Assembly (NCBI RefSeq): GCF_036898095.1 | Contig: NC_090726.1 | Span: 163,077,519 to 163,141,518 of the forward strand | DNA: 64,000 nt | Reading direction: 5' to 3' | Source: Palaemon carinicauda | Lineage: Eukaryota > Arthropoda > Malacostraca > Decapoda > Palaemonidae | In this document: one piece after another, positions 28,548 through 42,383 of the stretch | Layout: the number at the start of each line of letters is the position of its first letter | How positions within the stretch are numbered: the first letter of the stretch is position 1 | Translations under genes and position numbers: made by a program | Notes under the pieces: model-generated | Databases searched by the model: none | Seen by the model: the letters and a program-made list of their open reading frames with translations, nothing else | Told to the model about the DNA's origin: nothing

Positions 28548-31500
28548 ACAAATCATTTAAATTCTAATTATTATTTAAATTTTCAATATCATCTTAATTT
28601 TAATTAATATTTTAATTTTAATTATTATTGTAATTCTAATTACTATTTAATTTTTTATTATTATTTTAATATCAATTATCATTTTGATTTTAATTATTTT
28701 TTAAGTGTTGATGATTATTCTAATTTTAATTATCATTTCAATATTAATTATTAGTTTATTTTAATTGCTATTTTAATTTTATTCATTTATGTAATTTTAA
28801 ATATTTTAATTTCAATTATTTTTTTAATTTCAATTATTATTTAAATTTTCATTATTATTTTAATTTTAATTTTTATTTCAATTTTAATTATTATTTTAAT
28901 TTTTATTATTATATTAACTTTAATTATTATCTTAATTTTAAATATTAATTTAATTTTAATTATCATTTTATTTTAATTTTTTTTGAATTTTAATTATTAT
29001 TTTAATTATGATTATTATTTTAATTTAAATAATTATTTTAATATTAATTGTTATTTTGATCTTAATTATTATTTTAATTTTAATAATTATTGTAATCTTG
29101 ATTATTATTTTAATTTCAATTATTATTTTATTTTAATTATTATTTTAATTTGAATTATTATCTGAATTTTGATTGTTATTTTAATTTTGATTATTATTTT
29201 ATTCAAATCTTTATTTGAATTATAATTATTTTTCTCATTTTGATTATTATTTCTTTTTAATTATTATTTTAATTGTAATTATTATTTTGAACAGTAATTA
29301 CTATTTTAATTATATTTATCATTTTTTATTATTATTTTGATTTCAATTATTATTTTAATTTTAATTATTATTTTAATTTTAATTATTATTTTTATTTAAT
29401 ATTTTATTTTATTTTAATTATTATTTTAGTTTTAATTGTTATTCAAATTTTGATTATTATTTAAATTTAAATTTTTATTTTAATTTTAATTAATATTTTA
29501 ATTTTGATTATTATTTTAATTTTAACTATTATGTTAATTCTAAGTATTACTTTATTATAATTATTATTTTATTTCAAGTTATTATTTTAAATTAGATTAT
29601 TATTTTAATTGTAATTATTTTTATTTTAATCCTTTTAATTTTAATTATTATTTTTATTTTATTTATTATTTTATTTTAATTATTATTTTAATATTAATTA
29701 TTATTTTTATTTCAATAATTATTTTGATTTTGATTATTATTTTGATTGAATTATTATTTTAATTTTAATTATTATTTCAATTTTAATCATTTTTTTATTT
29801 TAATTTTTTTTTACTTTTGATTATTATTTCAATTCAATTATTGTTTTAATTTTAAATATTATTTTAATTTCAACTATTATTTTCATTTAAATTAGTATTG
29901 TAATTTTGATTATTTTAATTTTAATTATTATCTGAATCTCATTTATTATTTAAATTTTATTTATTATTTCAATTTTAATTATTATTGTAATTTCAATTAT
30001 TATTTCTATTTTAATTATTATTTTAACTTTAATTGTTATTTTCATTCCAATTATAATTTCAATTTTAAATATTATATTAATTTCAATTATTATTTTACGT
30101 TTTCTTACTATTTTAATTTTACTTATTATTTTTTAATTTCTATTTCAATTTAACTATTATTTTAATCTTGATTATTATTTATTGTTAATTATTATTATAA
30201 TTTTAATTATTACTTAAATTGTAATAATTATTTAATTATATTTATTATTTTAATTTTAATTATTTTTTTTATTTTAATTATTATATTAATTTTTATCATT
30301 ATTATAATTTCAATAATTATCTTAATTTTGATAATTTTTTAATATTAATAATAATTTTAATTTTAGGTATTATTTTGATATTATTATTATTCTAATTTTA
30401 TTTATCATATTAATTCTAAGTATTATTTTAATTTTAATTATTATTTTCATATAATTATTATTATAATTTTAATCATTATTTTAATTTTTATTATTATTTC
30501 AAATTTAATTATTTTCTTAATTTTAACTATTATTTTAATTTTATTTATTATTTTGATTTTAACTATTATTCTAATTTTGATTATTCTTTTGATTTTAACT
30601 ATTATTTTAAATTTATTTATCATTTTAATTTTAACTATTATTCTAATTTTATATATTATTTCAATTTTAATTATCATTTTAAATTTAATTACTATTTTAA
30701 TTTTAATTGTTATTTTAATTTAATTATTATCTTAATTCTGATTATTACTTTGATTTTAATTTTAATTTTTATTCTAATTAATATTTCAATTTTGACTATT
30801 ATTTTCTTTTTTATTATTTCAATTTTAAATATTATATTCATTTTAATTATTATTTTCATTTTAATTATTTTAATTTTAGTTAATATTTTAATTTTGATTA
30901 TTATTTTAATTCTAATTATTATTTTAATTTTAATTATAATTTAAATTTTAATTATTATTTTAATTTTAATTATTACTTTGAATTTAATTATTTTAATTTT
31001 AATTATTCTTTTAATTTTAATTAGAATTTTAATTTTATTTATCATTTTAATATTAATTATTTTTCTTATTTTAATTATTATTTAAATTTTCATTATTATT
31101 TTGATGTTAATTATTAATTTAATTTCAATTATTATTTTAATATTACTTATCCTTTTAATTTTTAATTATTATTTTAAATTTAATTAATATTTAATTTAAA
31201 TTATTATCTCAATTTCGATAATTATTCTAATTTTAATCATTTTTTTATTATAATCATTATTTAGATTTTAATCATTATCTAAATTTTATTTATTATTTTA
31301 ATTTCAATTATTATTCTAATTTTAATTATTATTCTAATTCGGATTATTATTTTAATTTTAATCATTATTTTAATTTTAATCATTATTTAAATTTTATTCA
31401 ATATTTTGATTTCAATCAATATTTCAATTTTATTCATTATTTTTATTTTAATCATTATTCTAATTTCAATTATTATTTTAATGTTCACTATTATTTTAAT

Positions 31501-33319
31501 TTTAATTATTATTTTAATCTTAAAGACTATTTTATTTTTAATTAGTATTTTCTTCTAAATATTAATTTAATTTTAATTATTCATTTAGTTACAATTATTT
31601 TAATTTTAATTATAATTTTAATCTTAATTATTATTTCAATTTGAATTATTATTTTTATTTTAATTATTTTATTTATAATTATTATTTTAATTTTAAGCAT
31701 TATTTTAATTTTATTATTATCTTAATTTTAATTTTTATTTTCAATTTCAATTATTTTTTTTAATTTTGATTATTATTTATTTTAAACTATTATTTTAAGT
31801 GTAATAATCATTATAATTGTAATTATTATTTTAATTATAAATAATATTTTAATTTTCTTATTATTTCTATTCAAATTATTATTTTAATTTTAGTTATTAT
31901 TCTAATTTTAATTATTATCTTAATTTTAATTATCATATTAATTTTGATTATTATTTCAATTTTAATTATTATTTTGTTTTTAATTATTATTTTAATTTTA
32001 ATCATTATTTCAATTTTAATTATCATTTTAATATTAATTGATATTTTCCTATTTTAATTTTAATTATCATTTTGATTTTACTTATTATTTTATTTTTAGT
32101 TATTATTTTAGTTTTATTATTATTTTATTTCAATGATCATTCTAATTTTATTTAATATTTTAATTTTCATATTTTTTTTCATTTTAGCTTATTTTATTTT
32201 CAGTTAATATTTTAATTTTAATTATTTATCCAATTTTAATTATTATTTTATTTTAATTACCATTTTAATTTTAATTCATTATTTTAATTTTGATTATTAT
32301 TTTAATTTTAACTATTATCCTAATTATAATTATCTTAATTCTAATTATTATCTTAATTTTAATTAGTATTTTCATTTTAATTATCATTTTCATTTCAATT
32401 ATTATTTTAATTTTAAATACTATCCTAATTCTAATTATTAGTTTAATTTTAATTACTATCTTAATTTTAATTATTATTCAAATATTAATTATTATTTTAA
32501 TTTTGATTATTATTTTAATTTTGATTATTATTTCAATTTTAATCATTTTTTAAATTTTGATATTATTCTAATTTTATTATTATTTTAATTTTAATTATTA
32601 TCTCAATTTTAATCATTATTCGAATTTTAATAACTATTTTACTATAATCATTATTTTAATTTTGATTATTATTTTGATTTCAGCTAGTATTTCAATTTTA
32701 ATTATTATTTTAATTTTATTTATTTTAATCTAATTAATATTTTAATTTTGATAATATCTTAATTTTGATTGTTATTTTAATATTACCTATTATTTTAATT
32801 TTGATTATTATTTTAATTTGAACTATTATTTTAATTTTGATTATTATATAATTTTAATTATTTTGTTATTTTGTATTTATTATTTTATTTTGATTATTAT
32901 TTTAATTTTAATTATTACGTTAATTTCAATTATTATTTTAATTTTACCTATTATTATAATATTGATAATTTTTTCTATTATAATTATTATTTTAATTGTG
33001 ATTATTATTTTAATTTTAACTATTGTTTTAAATTTAAATATTGTTTTAACTTTAATTATTATTTCAACTTTAATTATTATTATAATTTTAATTATTATTT
33101 TAATTTTAGTCATTATTTTAATTCTAGTTATGTTAATTTCAATTATTGTTTCAATTTTAATTATTATCTTCTTTTGATTATTATTTCAATTTTAATTATT
33201 AACTTAATTTTAATTATTATTTTAATTTTAATTATCATTTTAATTGTGATTACAATGTTAATTTTGATTTTGATTTAATAATTATTTAATAATTATTTCA
33301 ATTCTAATTATTATTTTAT
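28548..33319 (+). repeat. HOR block 8: B-type unit (about 4.77 kb)
   Basis: Landmarks: gaacagtaatt (about 29290; the homologous site in other B units is aaacggt), aggtttt altered to acgttttcttac (30096), attcgg (about 31340), gttcac (31493), gatattttcctatt (about 32041), gctagtattt (32683) and tacaaat (33319). It parallels block 3 at an offset of about 16.3-16.4 kb. About 45-50 bp is missing from its last segment, just before tacaaat (near 33278). Confidence 0.82.
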
Positions 33320-35049
33320 ACAAATCATTTTTTAAATTTTAATTATTATTTTAATTACAATTATTTTAAATTTTAATTATTATTTTGATTCTAATTATTA
33401 TTTTAATTTTAATTATTATTTCAAATTCAATTATTAATATTATTCTAATTATTTTATTTATAATTATTATTTTAATTTTAAGCATCATTTTAATTTTATT
33501 ACTATTTTAATTTTAATTTTTATTTTTCATTTAAATTATTATTTTAATTTTAATTATTATTTATGGTAAACTTTTATTTTAATTTTAATTATCATTATAA
33601 TTGTAATTATTTTTATAATTATAAATAATATTTAAATTTAATTATTATTTTTATTTTAATCTTTATTTTAATTTTAGTTATCATTTTAATTTTAATTATT
33701 ATCTTAATTTTAATTATCATTTTGATTTTACTTATTATTTTATTTTTAGTTATTATTTGAATTTTATTATTTGAATTTTATTATTTGAATTTTATTATTA
33801 TTTTATTTAAATTATCATTCTAATTTTATTTAATATTTTAATTTTCTTATTTTTTTTTTCATTTTAGCTTATTTTATTTTCAATTTGTATTTTAATTTTA
33901 ATTATTTATTCAATTTTAATTATTATTTTATTTTAATTACCATTTTAATTTTAATTCATCATTTTAATTTCAATTATTATTTTAATTTTAATTGTTATCC
34001 TAATTATAATTATCTTAATTCTAATTATTATCTTAATTTTAATTAGTATTTTCATTTTAATTATTATTTTCATTTCAATTATTATTTTAATTTTAAATAC
34101 TACCCTAACTCTAATTATTAGTTTAATTCTAATTATTATCTTAATTTTAATCATTATTTAAATATTAATAATAATTTTAATTTTGATTATTATTTTAATT
34201 TTGATTATTAATTCAATTTTAATCATTATTTCAATTTTGATATTATTTGAATTTTATTATTATTTTAATTTTAATTATTATCTCAATTTTAATCATTATT
34301 TGAATTTTAATAATCATTTTACTATAATTTTTATTTTAATTTTGATTATTATTTTGATTTCAGCTAGTATTTCAATTTTAATTATTATTTTAATTTCAAT
34401 TATTATTTTAATTTTATTTATCATTTAAATTCAATTGATATTTTAATTTTGATAATAACTTTTTTTTATTATTTTAATATTACCTATTATTTTAATTTTA
34501 ATTATTATTTTATTCGAACTATTATTTTAATTTTTTTTATTATCTTAATTTTAATTATTTTGTTATTTTGTAATTATTATTTTAATTTTAATTATTATTT
34601 CAATTTTATTTATTTTGTTGATTTCAATTATTATTTTAATTTTAATTATTTTTTTAATATTGATAATTTTTTCTATTATAATTATTATTTTAATTATGAT
34701 TATTATTTTAATTTTAACTATTGTTTTAAATTTAAATATTGTTTTAACTTTAATTATTTTTTCAACTTTAATCATTATTATAATTTTAGTTATTATTTTA
34801 ATTCTAATTATGTTAATTTCAATTATTGTTTTAATTTTAATTATTATCTTATTTTGATTATTATTTCAATTTTAATTATAAACTAAATTTTAATTACCAT
34901 TTTAATTTTAATTATCATTTTAATTTTGATTACAATGTTAATTTTCATTTTTATTTTTATTTTAAGTATGGTTTTAATTTCAAATATTGTTTTAATTTTA
35001 TTTAAAACATTAATTTTCATAATTATTTCAATTTATATTATTATTTTAT
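33320..35049 (+). repeat. HOR block 9: D-type unit (1.73 kb)
   Basis: It has the same tacaaat / ttaattacaatta junction as blocks 4 and 5, then tggtaaac (about 33564), a private 14 bp triplication (33752-33795), accatttt (about 33940), gctagtattt (34363), ttgttattttg (about 34559), the D-type tttcaattttatttatt word (about 34599) and tacaaat (35049). The A-C-B super-units to its left are followed by one D here and by two D units at 17-20 kb. Confidence 0.78.
33752..33795 (+). repeat. 14 bp repeat, three copies
   Basis: The unit attatttgaatttt occurs three times, with G at 33759, 33773 and 33787. The spacing is 14 bp, off the 18 bp ladder. The homologous site near 2140-2160 has no such expansion and has A where this has G, so a variant arose and was then multiplied. 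Confidence 0.88.
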
Positions 35050-38000
35050 ACAAATCATTTTTAAAATTTTAATTATTATTTAAATTTTAAATAATATCTT
35101 AATTTTAATTAATATTTTAATTTCAATCATTATTGTAATTTTGATTATTATTTAAATTTTAATTATCATTTTAATGTCAATTATTATTTCAATTTTATTT
35201 ATTTTTTAAAAGTTGATGATTATTCTAATTTTAATTATTATTTCAATATTAATTATTAGTTTATTTTAATTGTTACTTAAATTTTAATTTTACTTTTATT
35301 CTAATTAATATTTTAATTTTGATTATTATTTATTTTTTTTATTATTTAGATTTTAAATATTATTTTTATTTTAATTATTATTTTCATTTTAATCATTATT
35401 TCAATTTTAATATTTATTTCAATTTTAGTTATTATTTTAATTTGATTATTATTTTTATTCTAATTATTATTTAAATTTAAATTATTATATTAATTTTAAT
35501 TGTAATTTAAATTTTAATTATTATTTTAATTTTAATTATTATTTTAACTTTAATTAATATTTTTATTTTAATTATTATTTTTATTTTATTTAGAATTTTA
35601 ATTTTATTTATTATTTTAATTTTGATTACTTTTTTATTTTAATTATTATTATCTCAATTTTAATTATTATTTTATTGTTAATTATTATTTTAATTTCCAT
35701 TATTATTTCAATATTATTTATCATTTCAATTTAAATTATTAATTTAATTTTAATTATCATATTATTCTAATTATTATTTTAATTTCAATAATTATTTTAA
35801 TTTTAATTATTTTTTTTTATTCTAATCATTATTTTAATTTTAATCATTATTTTAATTTTAATTATTATTTTAATTTTAATTATTATTTTATTTTTAATTA
35901 TTTTTTTATTCTAATCATTATTTTAATTTTAATTATTATTTTAATTTCGATTATTATTTTGATTTAAATTATTATTTCGATATCAATTATCATCTCAATT
36001 TCAATTATGATTTTATTCTAATTATTATTTTAATATTAACTATTATTTTAATTCTAAGTATAAATATATTCTAATTATTTTATTTTAAATTATTATTTTA
36101 AATTAGATTATTATTTTAATTGTAATTATTTTTATTTTAATCCTTTTAATTTTAATTATTATTTTAATATCAATTATCATTTTCATTTTAATTATTTTAT
36201 TTTAATCATTATTTTAATATTTATTATTATTTAAATTTTAATAATTATTTTTATTTTAATTATTATTTTGATTGAATTATTATTTTAATTTTAATTATTA
36301 TTTTAATTTTAATCATTATTTTATTTTAACTATTTTTACTTTTGATTATTATTTCATTTCAATTATTGTTTTATTTTAAATATTATTTTAATTTCAACTA
36401 TTATTTTCATTTGAATTAGTATTGTAATTTTGATTATTTTAATTTTAATTATTATCTCAATTTTATTTATTATCTAAATTTTAATTATTATTTTAATTTT
36501 ATTTATCATTGTAATTTTAATTATTATTTCTATTTTAATTATAATTTTAACTTTAATTATTATTTTCTTTTCAATTATAATTTAAATTTTAATTATTATA
36601 TTAATTTCAATTATTATTTTAGGTTTACTGACTATTTTAACTTTAATTATTATCTTTATTTTAATCATAATTTTAATTTTACTTATTATTTTTTTTATTT
36701 TTATTTCAATTTAACTATTATTTTAATCTTGATTATTATTTATTTTTAATTATTATTTCAATTTAAATTATTATTTAAATTGTAATAATTATTTAATAAT
36801 ATTTATTATTTTAATTTTGATTATTTTTTCATTTTAATTATTATCTTAATTTTAATCATTATTTTAATTTCAATTATTATCTTAATTTTAATTATTATTT
36901 TAATTTTAATAATTATTTTAATTTTAGTTATTTTGATTGTTATTATTTTAATTTTATTTATCATTTAAATTTTAAGTATTATTTTAAATTTATATATCAT
37001 TTTAATTTTAACTATTATTTTAATTTTATATATTATTTCAATTTTAATTTTCATTTTAAATTTAATTACTATTTTAATTTTAATTGTTATTTTAATTTAA
37101 TTATTATCTTAATTTTGATTATTACTTTGATTTTAATTTTAATTTTTATTCTACATAATATTTTAATTTTTATTATTATTTTGTTTCTTCATTATTTCAA
37201 TTTTCAATATTATATTCACTTTAATTATTATTTTCATTTTAATTATTTGCATTTTAATTATTTTAATTTTAGTTAGGATTTTAATTTTGATTTTTATTTG
37301 TAATCTAATTATTATTTTAATTTTAACTATTATTTTAATTTTAATTATAATTAAAATTTTAATTATTATATTAATTTTAAGTATTATTTTAAATTTAATT
37401 ATTTTAATTTTAATTATTCTTTTAATTTTAATTATAATTTTAATTCAAATTTTTATTTTAATATTAATTATCGTTTTTATTTTAATTATTATTATCTTAA
37501 TTTTAATTATTATTTTAATGTTAATAATTAATTTATTTTCAATTATTATTTTAATATTATTTATCATTGAAATTTTTAATTATTATTTTAAATTTAATTA
37601 TTATTTTATTCTAATTATTATTTCAATTTCAATAATTATTCTAATTTTAATGATTTTTTATTCTAATTATTATTTTGATTTTAATCATTATTTTAATTTC
37701 AATTATCATTTTATTTTCAATTATTATTTTAATTTTAATTATTATTCTAATTCGGATTATTCTCTTAATTTTCATCATTATTTTAATATTATTCAATATT
37801 TTAATTTCAATCATTATTTCAATTCTAATTATTATTTTCATTTTAATTATTATTTTAATTTCAATTATTATTTTAATGTTCACTATTATTTTAATTTTCA
37901 TTATTATTTTAATCTTAAAGACTATTTTATTTTTAATTAGTATTTTCTTCTAAATATTAATCTAATTTTAATTATTATTTTAATTATAATTATTTTAATT

Positions 38001-39467
38001 TTAATTATTATTTCAATTTTAATTATTATTTCAATTTTAATTATTATTTTTATATTAATTATTTTATTTATGAATATTATTTTAATTTTAATTGTTTTCA
38101 TTTCAATTATTATTTTAAATTTATTAATTATTTTAATTTTTTTATTATTTTAATTTCAATTATTATCTTAATTTTAATTATTTTTTTATTTTAATTATTA
38201 TCTTAATTCTGATTATTATTTAAATTTCTATTATATTTCAATTTAATTGTTATTTTAATTTATCTATTAATTTAATTTTGATTATTACTTTAATTTTAAT
38301 TTTATTTTTATTCTAATTGATATTTTAATTTTGATTATTATTTAGTTTTTTTTATTATTTAATTTTTAAATAATATTTTTATTGTAATTATTATTTTTAT
38401 TTCAATCATTTTTTTAATTTTAATATTTATTTCAATTTTAGTTATTATTTTAATTTTGATTATTTTTTTATTCTAATTATTATTTAAATTTAAATTATAA
38501 TTTCAATTTTAATTGTAATTTAAATTTTAATTATTATTTAAATTTTGATTATTATTTTAACTTTAATTAATATTTTCATTTTAATTACTATTTCTATTTT
38601 ATTTAGAATTTTAATTTCATTTATTATTTTAATTATAATTATTTTTTTATTTTAATTATTATTATCTTAATTTTAATTATTATTTTAATATTAATTAATA
38701 TTTTAATTTCCATTATTATTTTAATGTTATTTATCATTTCAATTTAAATTATTAATTTAATATTAATTATCATGTTATTCTAGTTATTTTTTTAATTTCA
38801 ATAATTATTTTTATTTTAATTATTTTTTTATTCTAATCATTATTTTAATTTTAATCATTATTTTAATTTTAATTATTATTTTAATTTTAATTATTATTTT
38901 AATTTTAATTATTTTTTTATTCCAATCATTGTTTTGATTTTAATCATTATTTCAATTTTGATTATTATCTTAATTTTAATTATTATTTTAATTTAGTTAT
39001 TATTCTAATTCAGATTATTTTTTTAATCTTAATCATTATTTTAATTTTATTCAATATTTTAATTTTATTCATTATTTCAATTTTCCTCAATATTTTAGTT
39101 TTGATCATTATTTCAATAATAATTATATTTTTCTTTTAATTATTATTTTAATTCTATTTATTATTTCAATTTTAATTATTATTTTATTTTAGTCATTATT
39201 TTAGTCATTATTTTAATTCTCATTATTATGTTAATTTCAATTATCAATTCAATTTTAATTATTATCTTATTTTGATTATCATTTCAATTTTAATTATTAA
39301 CTTAGTTTTGATTATTATTTTAATTTTAATTATCATTTCAATTTTGATTACAATATTAATTTTTATTTTTATTTTTATTTTAGGTATGATTTTGATTTTA
39401 AATATTGTTTTAATTTTATTTATAACATTAATTTCAATAATTATTTCAATTTTAATTATTATTTTAT
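35050..39467 (+). repeat. HOR block 10: A-type unit with a replaced tract (about 4.42 kb)
   Basis: It begins like blocks 1 and 6 up to ttattttaattgttactt (about 35265). It then runs through sequence that belongs after the gttcac word of an A unit (tttagaatttt at about 35590), and returns to normal order at atttcgattattattttg (about 35943). It continues through ttaatcc (about 36141), aggtttac (36621), gttcac (37878), attcag (about 39008) and tacaaat (39467). The aaatggt word of this region is missing because of the replacement. Confidence 0.78.
35290..35940 (+). repeat. Replaced tract in A unit, block 10
   Basis: Between ttattttaattgttactt and atttcgattattattttg, blocks 1 and 6 have about 0.7 kb with the tatgtaatttt and aaatggtaatt words. 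Here there is instead about 650 bp resembling 22970-23610 and 45640-46270 (tttttattctaattaata, tttagaatttt, tttccattattattt). The neighbouring parts remain in normal order, so the event looks like a non-allelic conversion or double exchange. Confidence 0.75.
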
Positions 39468-42383
39468 ACAAATCATTATTTTAATTTTAATTATTATTTT
39501 AATTCTAAATATTATCTAATTTTAATTAATATCTTAATTTTAATTATTATTTTAATTTCAATTATTATTTAAATTTTAATTATTATTTTAATTTCAATTA
39601 TTATTTTAATAATTATTTTCTAAATTTTGATTATCATTCTGATTTTAATTATTATTTTAATATTAACTATTATTTTATTTTAATTGTTACTTGAATTTTG
39701 ATTATTTATGTAATTTTTATTATTATTTTAATTTAAATTATTATTTCAATTTTAATTATTATTTCAATTTTAATTATTATTTCAATTTTAAGTATTATTT
39801 AAAGTTTGATTATAATTTTATTTTTAATTATTATTTCAATTTTAATTATTATTTTAATTTTTATTATTATATTAACTTTAATTATTATCTTAATTTTAAA
39901 TATTTTTTTAATTTTAATTATTATTTTATTTTAATTTTTATTTGAATTTTACTTATTTTAATTTTGATTATTATTTTATTTTTAATTATTATTTTAATAT
40001 TAATTATTATTTTAGTTTTAATTATTATTTTAATATTGATAATTATTGTAATTTTGATTATTATTTTAATTTAGATTATTATTTTATTTTAATTTGAATT
40101 ATTATCTTAATTTTAATTACTATTTTAATTTTGAATATCATTTTTTAAAAATTTTTTATATGAATTATGATTATTTTTTTATTTTGATTATTATTTATTT
40201 TTAATCATGATTTTAATTTTAATTATTATTTTAAATGGTAATTATTAATTTAATTATAATTATAATTTTTTTATTATTATTCAGATTTAAATTATTATCT
40301 TAATTCAAATTATCATTTAAATTTTAATATTTATTTGTATTTTAATTGTTAATTTATTTTATTTATTATTTTTATTTTAATTGTTATTTCAATTTTGATT
40401 ATTATTTTAATTTTAATTTTAATTTTAATTTTAATTTTAATTTTAATTTTAATTTTAATTTTAATTTTAATTTTAATTATTATTTTAATTTTAATTATTA
40501 TTTTAATTTTAATTATTATTTTGATTTGAAATAATATTCTAATACCAATTATTATCTTAATTGTGTTTATGATTTTATTCTAATCATTATTTTAATTTTA
40601 ACTATTATTTTAATTCTAATTATTATTTTATTCTAGTTATTATTTCAAGTTATACTATTATTTTAATTGTAATTATTATTTTTATTTTAATCCTTTTAAT
40701 TTTATTTATTATTTTATTATCAATTATTATTTTAATTTTAATTATTATTTTAAATGTAATTATTATTTAAATATTAATTAATATTTTAATTTCAATTATT
40801 ATTTTGATTTTAATTATTATTTTGATTGAATTATTATTTTAATTTTAATTATTATTATAATTTTAATCATTACTTTATTTTGATAATTTTTTTACTTTTA
40901 ATTATTATTTCAATTCAATTATTGTTTTAATTTTAAATATTATCTTAATTTTAGCTATTATATTCATTTAAAATAGTATTGTAAATTTGATTATTTCAAT
41001 TTCAATTATTATCATAATTTTATTTATTATTTAAATTTAATTTATTATTTTAATTGTAATTATTATTGTAATTTTAATTATTATTTCTATTCTATTTATT
41101 ATTTTAACTTAAATTATTAATTTAATTTTAATTATAATTTCAATTTTAATTATTATATCAATTTCAATTACTATTTTAGGTTTAATTACTATTTTTACTT
41201 TAATTATTATCTTCATTTTAATCATAATTCTAATTTTAATTATTTGTTTAATTTAATTTTTATTTCAATTTAACTATTATTTTAATCTTGATTATTACTT
41301 ATTTTGAATTATTATTTTAATTCTAATTATTATTTTAATTTTAATTATTATTTTAATTTTAATTATTATTTTAATCTTAATTATTATTTTAATTTTAATT
41401 ATTATTTTGATTTTATTTAAAAAAAATTTTGATAATCATTTCAATTTTAATAATATTTTGATTTTAGTTATCTTAATTTTATTTATTATTTTAATTTTGA
41501 TTATTATTTTCATGTTAATTATTGTTTTTAATTTTAACTATTATTTCAATTTTGATTATTATTTTAATTTTGATTATTATTTCAATTTTGATTATTATTT
41601 TAATTTTAACTATTATTTAATTTTAACTATTTTTTTAATTTTAATTATTAATTTAATTTTTATTATTTCAATTTTAACTATTATTTTAATTTTGATTATT
41701 ATTTAAATTTTAATTATTATTTTAATTTTATTTATTTTAATCTAAATAATATTTTAATTATGATAATATCTTAATTTTGATTGTTATTTTAATATTACCT
41801 ATTATTTTAATTTTAATTATTATTTTAATTTGAACTATTATATTAATTTTTTTTATCATCTTAATTTTAATTATTTTGTTATTTTGTAATTATTATTTTA
41901 ATTTTAAATATTATTTCAATTTTATTTATTTCGTTAATTTCAACTATTATTTTAATTTTAATTATTTTTTTAATATTGATAATTTTTTCTATTATAATTA
42001 TTATTTTAATTGTGATTATTATTTTGATTTTAACTATTGTTTTAAATTTAAATATTGTTTTAACTTTAATTATTATTTCAACTTTAATTATTATTATAAT
42101 TTTAATTATTATTTCAATTTTAGTTACTATTTTATTTCTAATTATGTTAATTTCAATTATTGTTTTAATTTTAATTATTATCTTATATTGATTATTATTT
42201 CAATTTTAATTATAAACTAAATTTTGATTACTATTTTGATTTTAATTATCATTTTAATTTTTATTACAATGTTAATTTTCATTTTTATTTTTATTTTAAG
42301 TATGATATTAATTTCAAATATTGTTTTAATTTTATTTAAAACATTAATTTTAATAATTATTTCAATTGTAATTATTATTTTAT
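39468..42383 (+). repeat. HOR block 11: truncated C/D hybrid unit (2.92 kb)
   Basis: The first part is C: aaatggtaatt (about 40235), (TTTTAA)12 at 40405-40476, aaaatagtattg (about 40970), aggtttaattac (41178) and ttttcatgttaattattg (about 41508). Near 41700-41760 it jumps straight to the attttgattgttattttaat / attacctatt region of a core, missing the taccgtt and gctagtattt landmarks. The core has the D-type word tttcaattttattt (about 41915), not the C-type word, so the 3' part came from a D unit. It is followed by an A unit, as D units are elsewhere. Confidence 0.8.
40405..40476 (+). repeat. (TTTTAA)12 hexamer run (block 11), longest in the window
   Basis: Twelve perfect, uninterrupted TTTTAA units (72 bp) lie at the hexamer site of the C unit. 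The absence of interruptions suggests recent slippage expansion. If translated it would read as alternating Phe-Asn, but nothing suggests it is coding. Confidence 0.93.

Noticed and set aside
37287..37940. A possible multi-pass membrane protein (Ile/Leu-rich, 217 codons)
   Set aside because: The hydrophobicity comes from ATT/TTA codons of the monomer. The frame switches midway to the Phe-Asn-Tyr pattern through a phase change, with no loops, charged residues or motif typical of a transporter.
41417..41430. An A-run followed by a T-run as a Rho-independent terminator or poly-A tail
   Set aside because: No GC stem is present, and the same site is a T-run in homologous copies. It is better explained by a local A/T rearrangement or homopolymer error.
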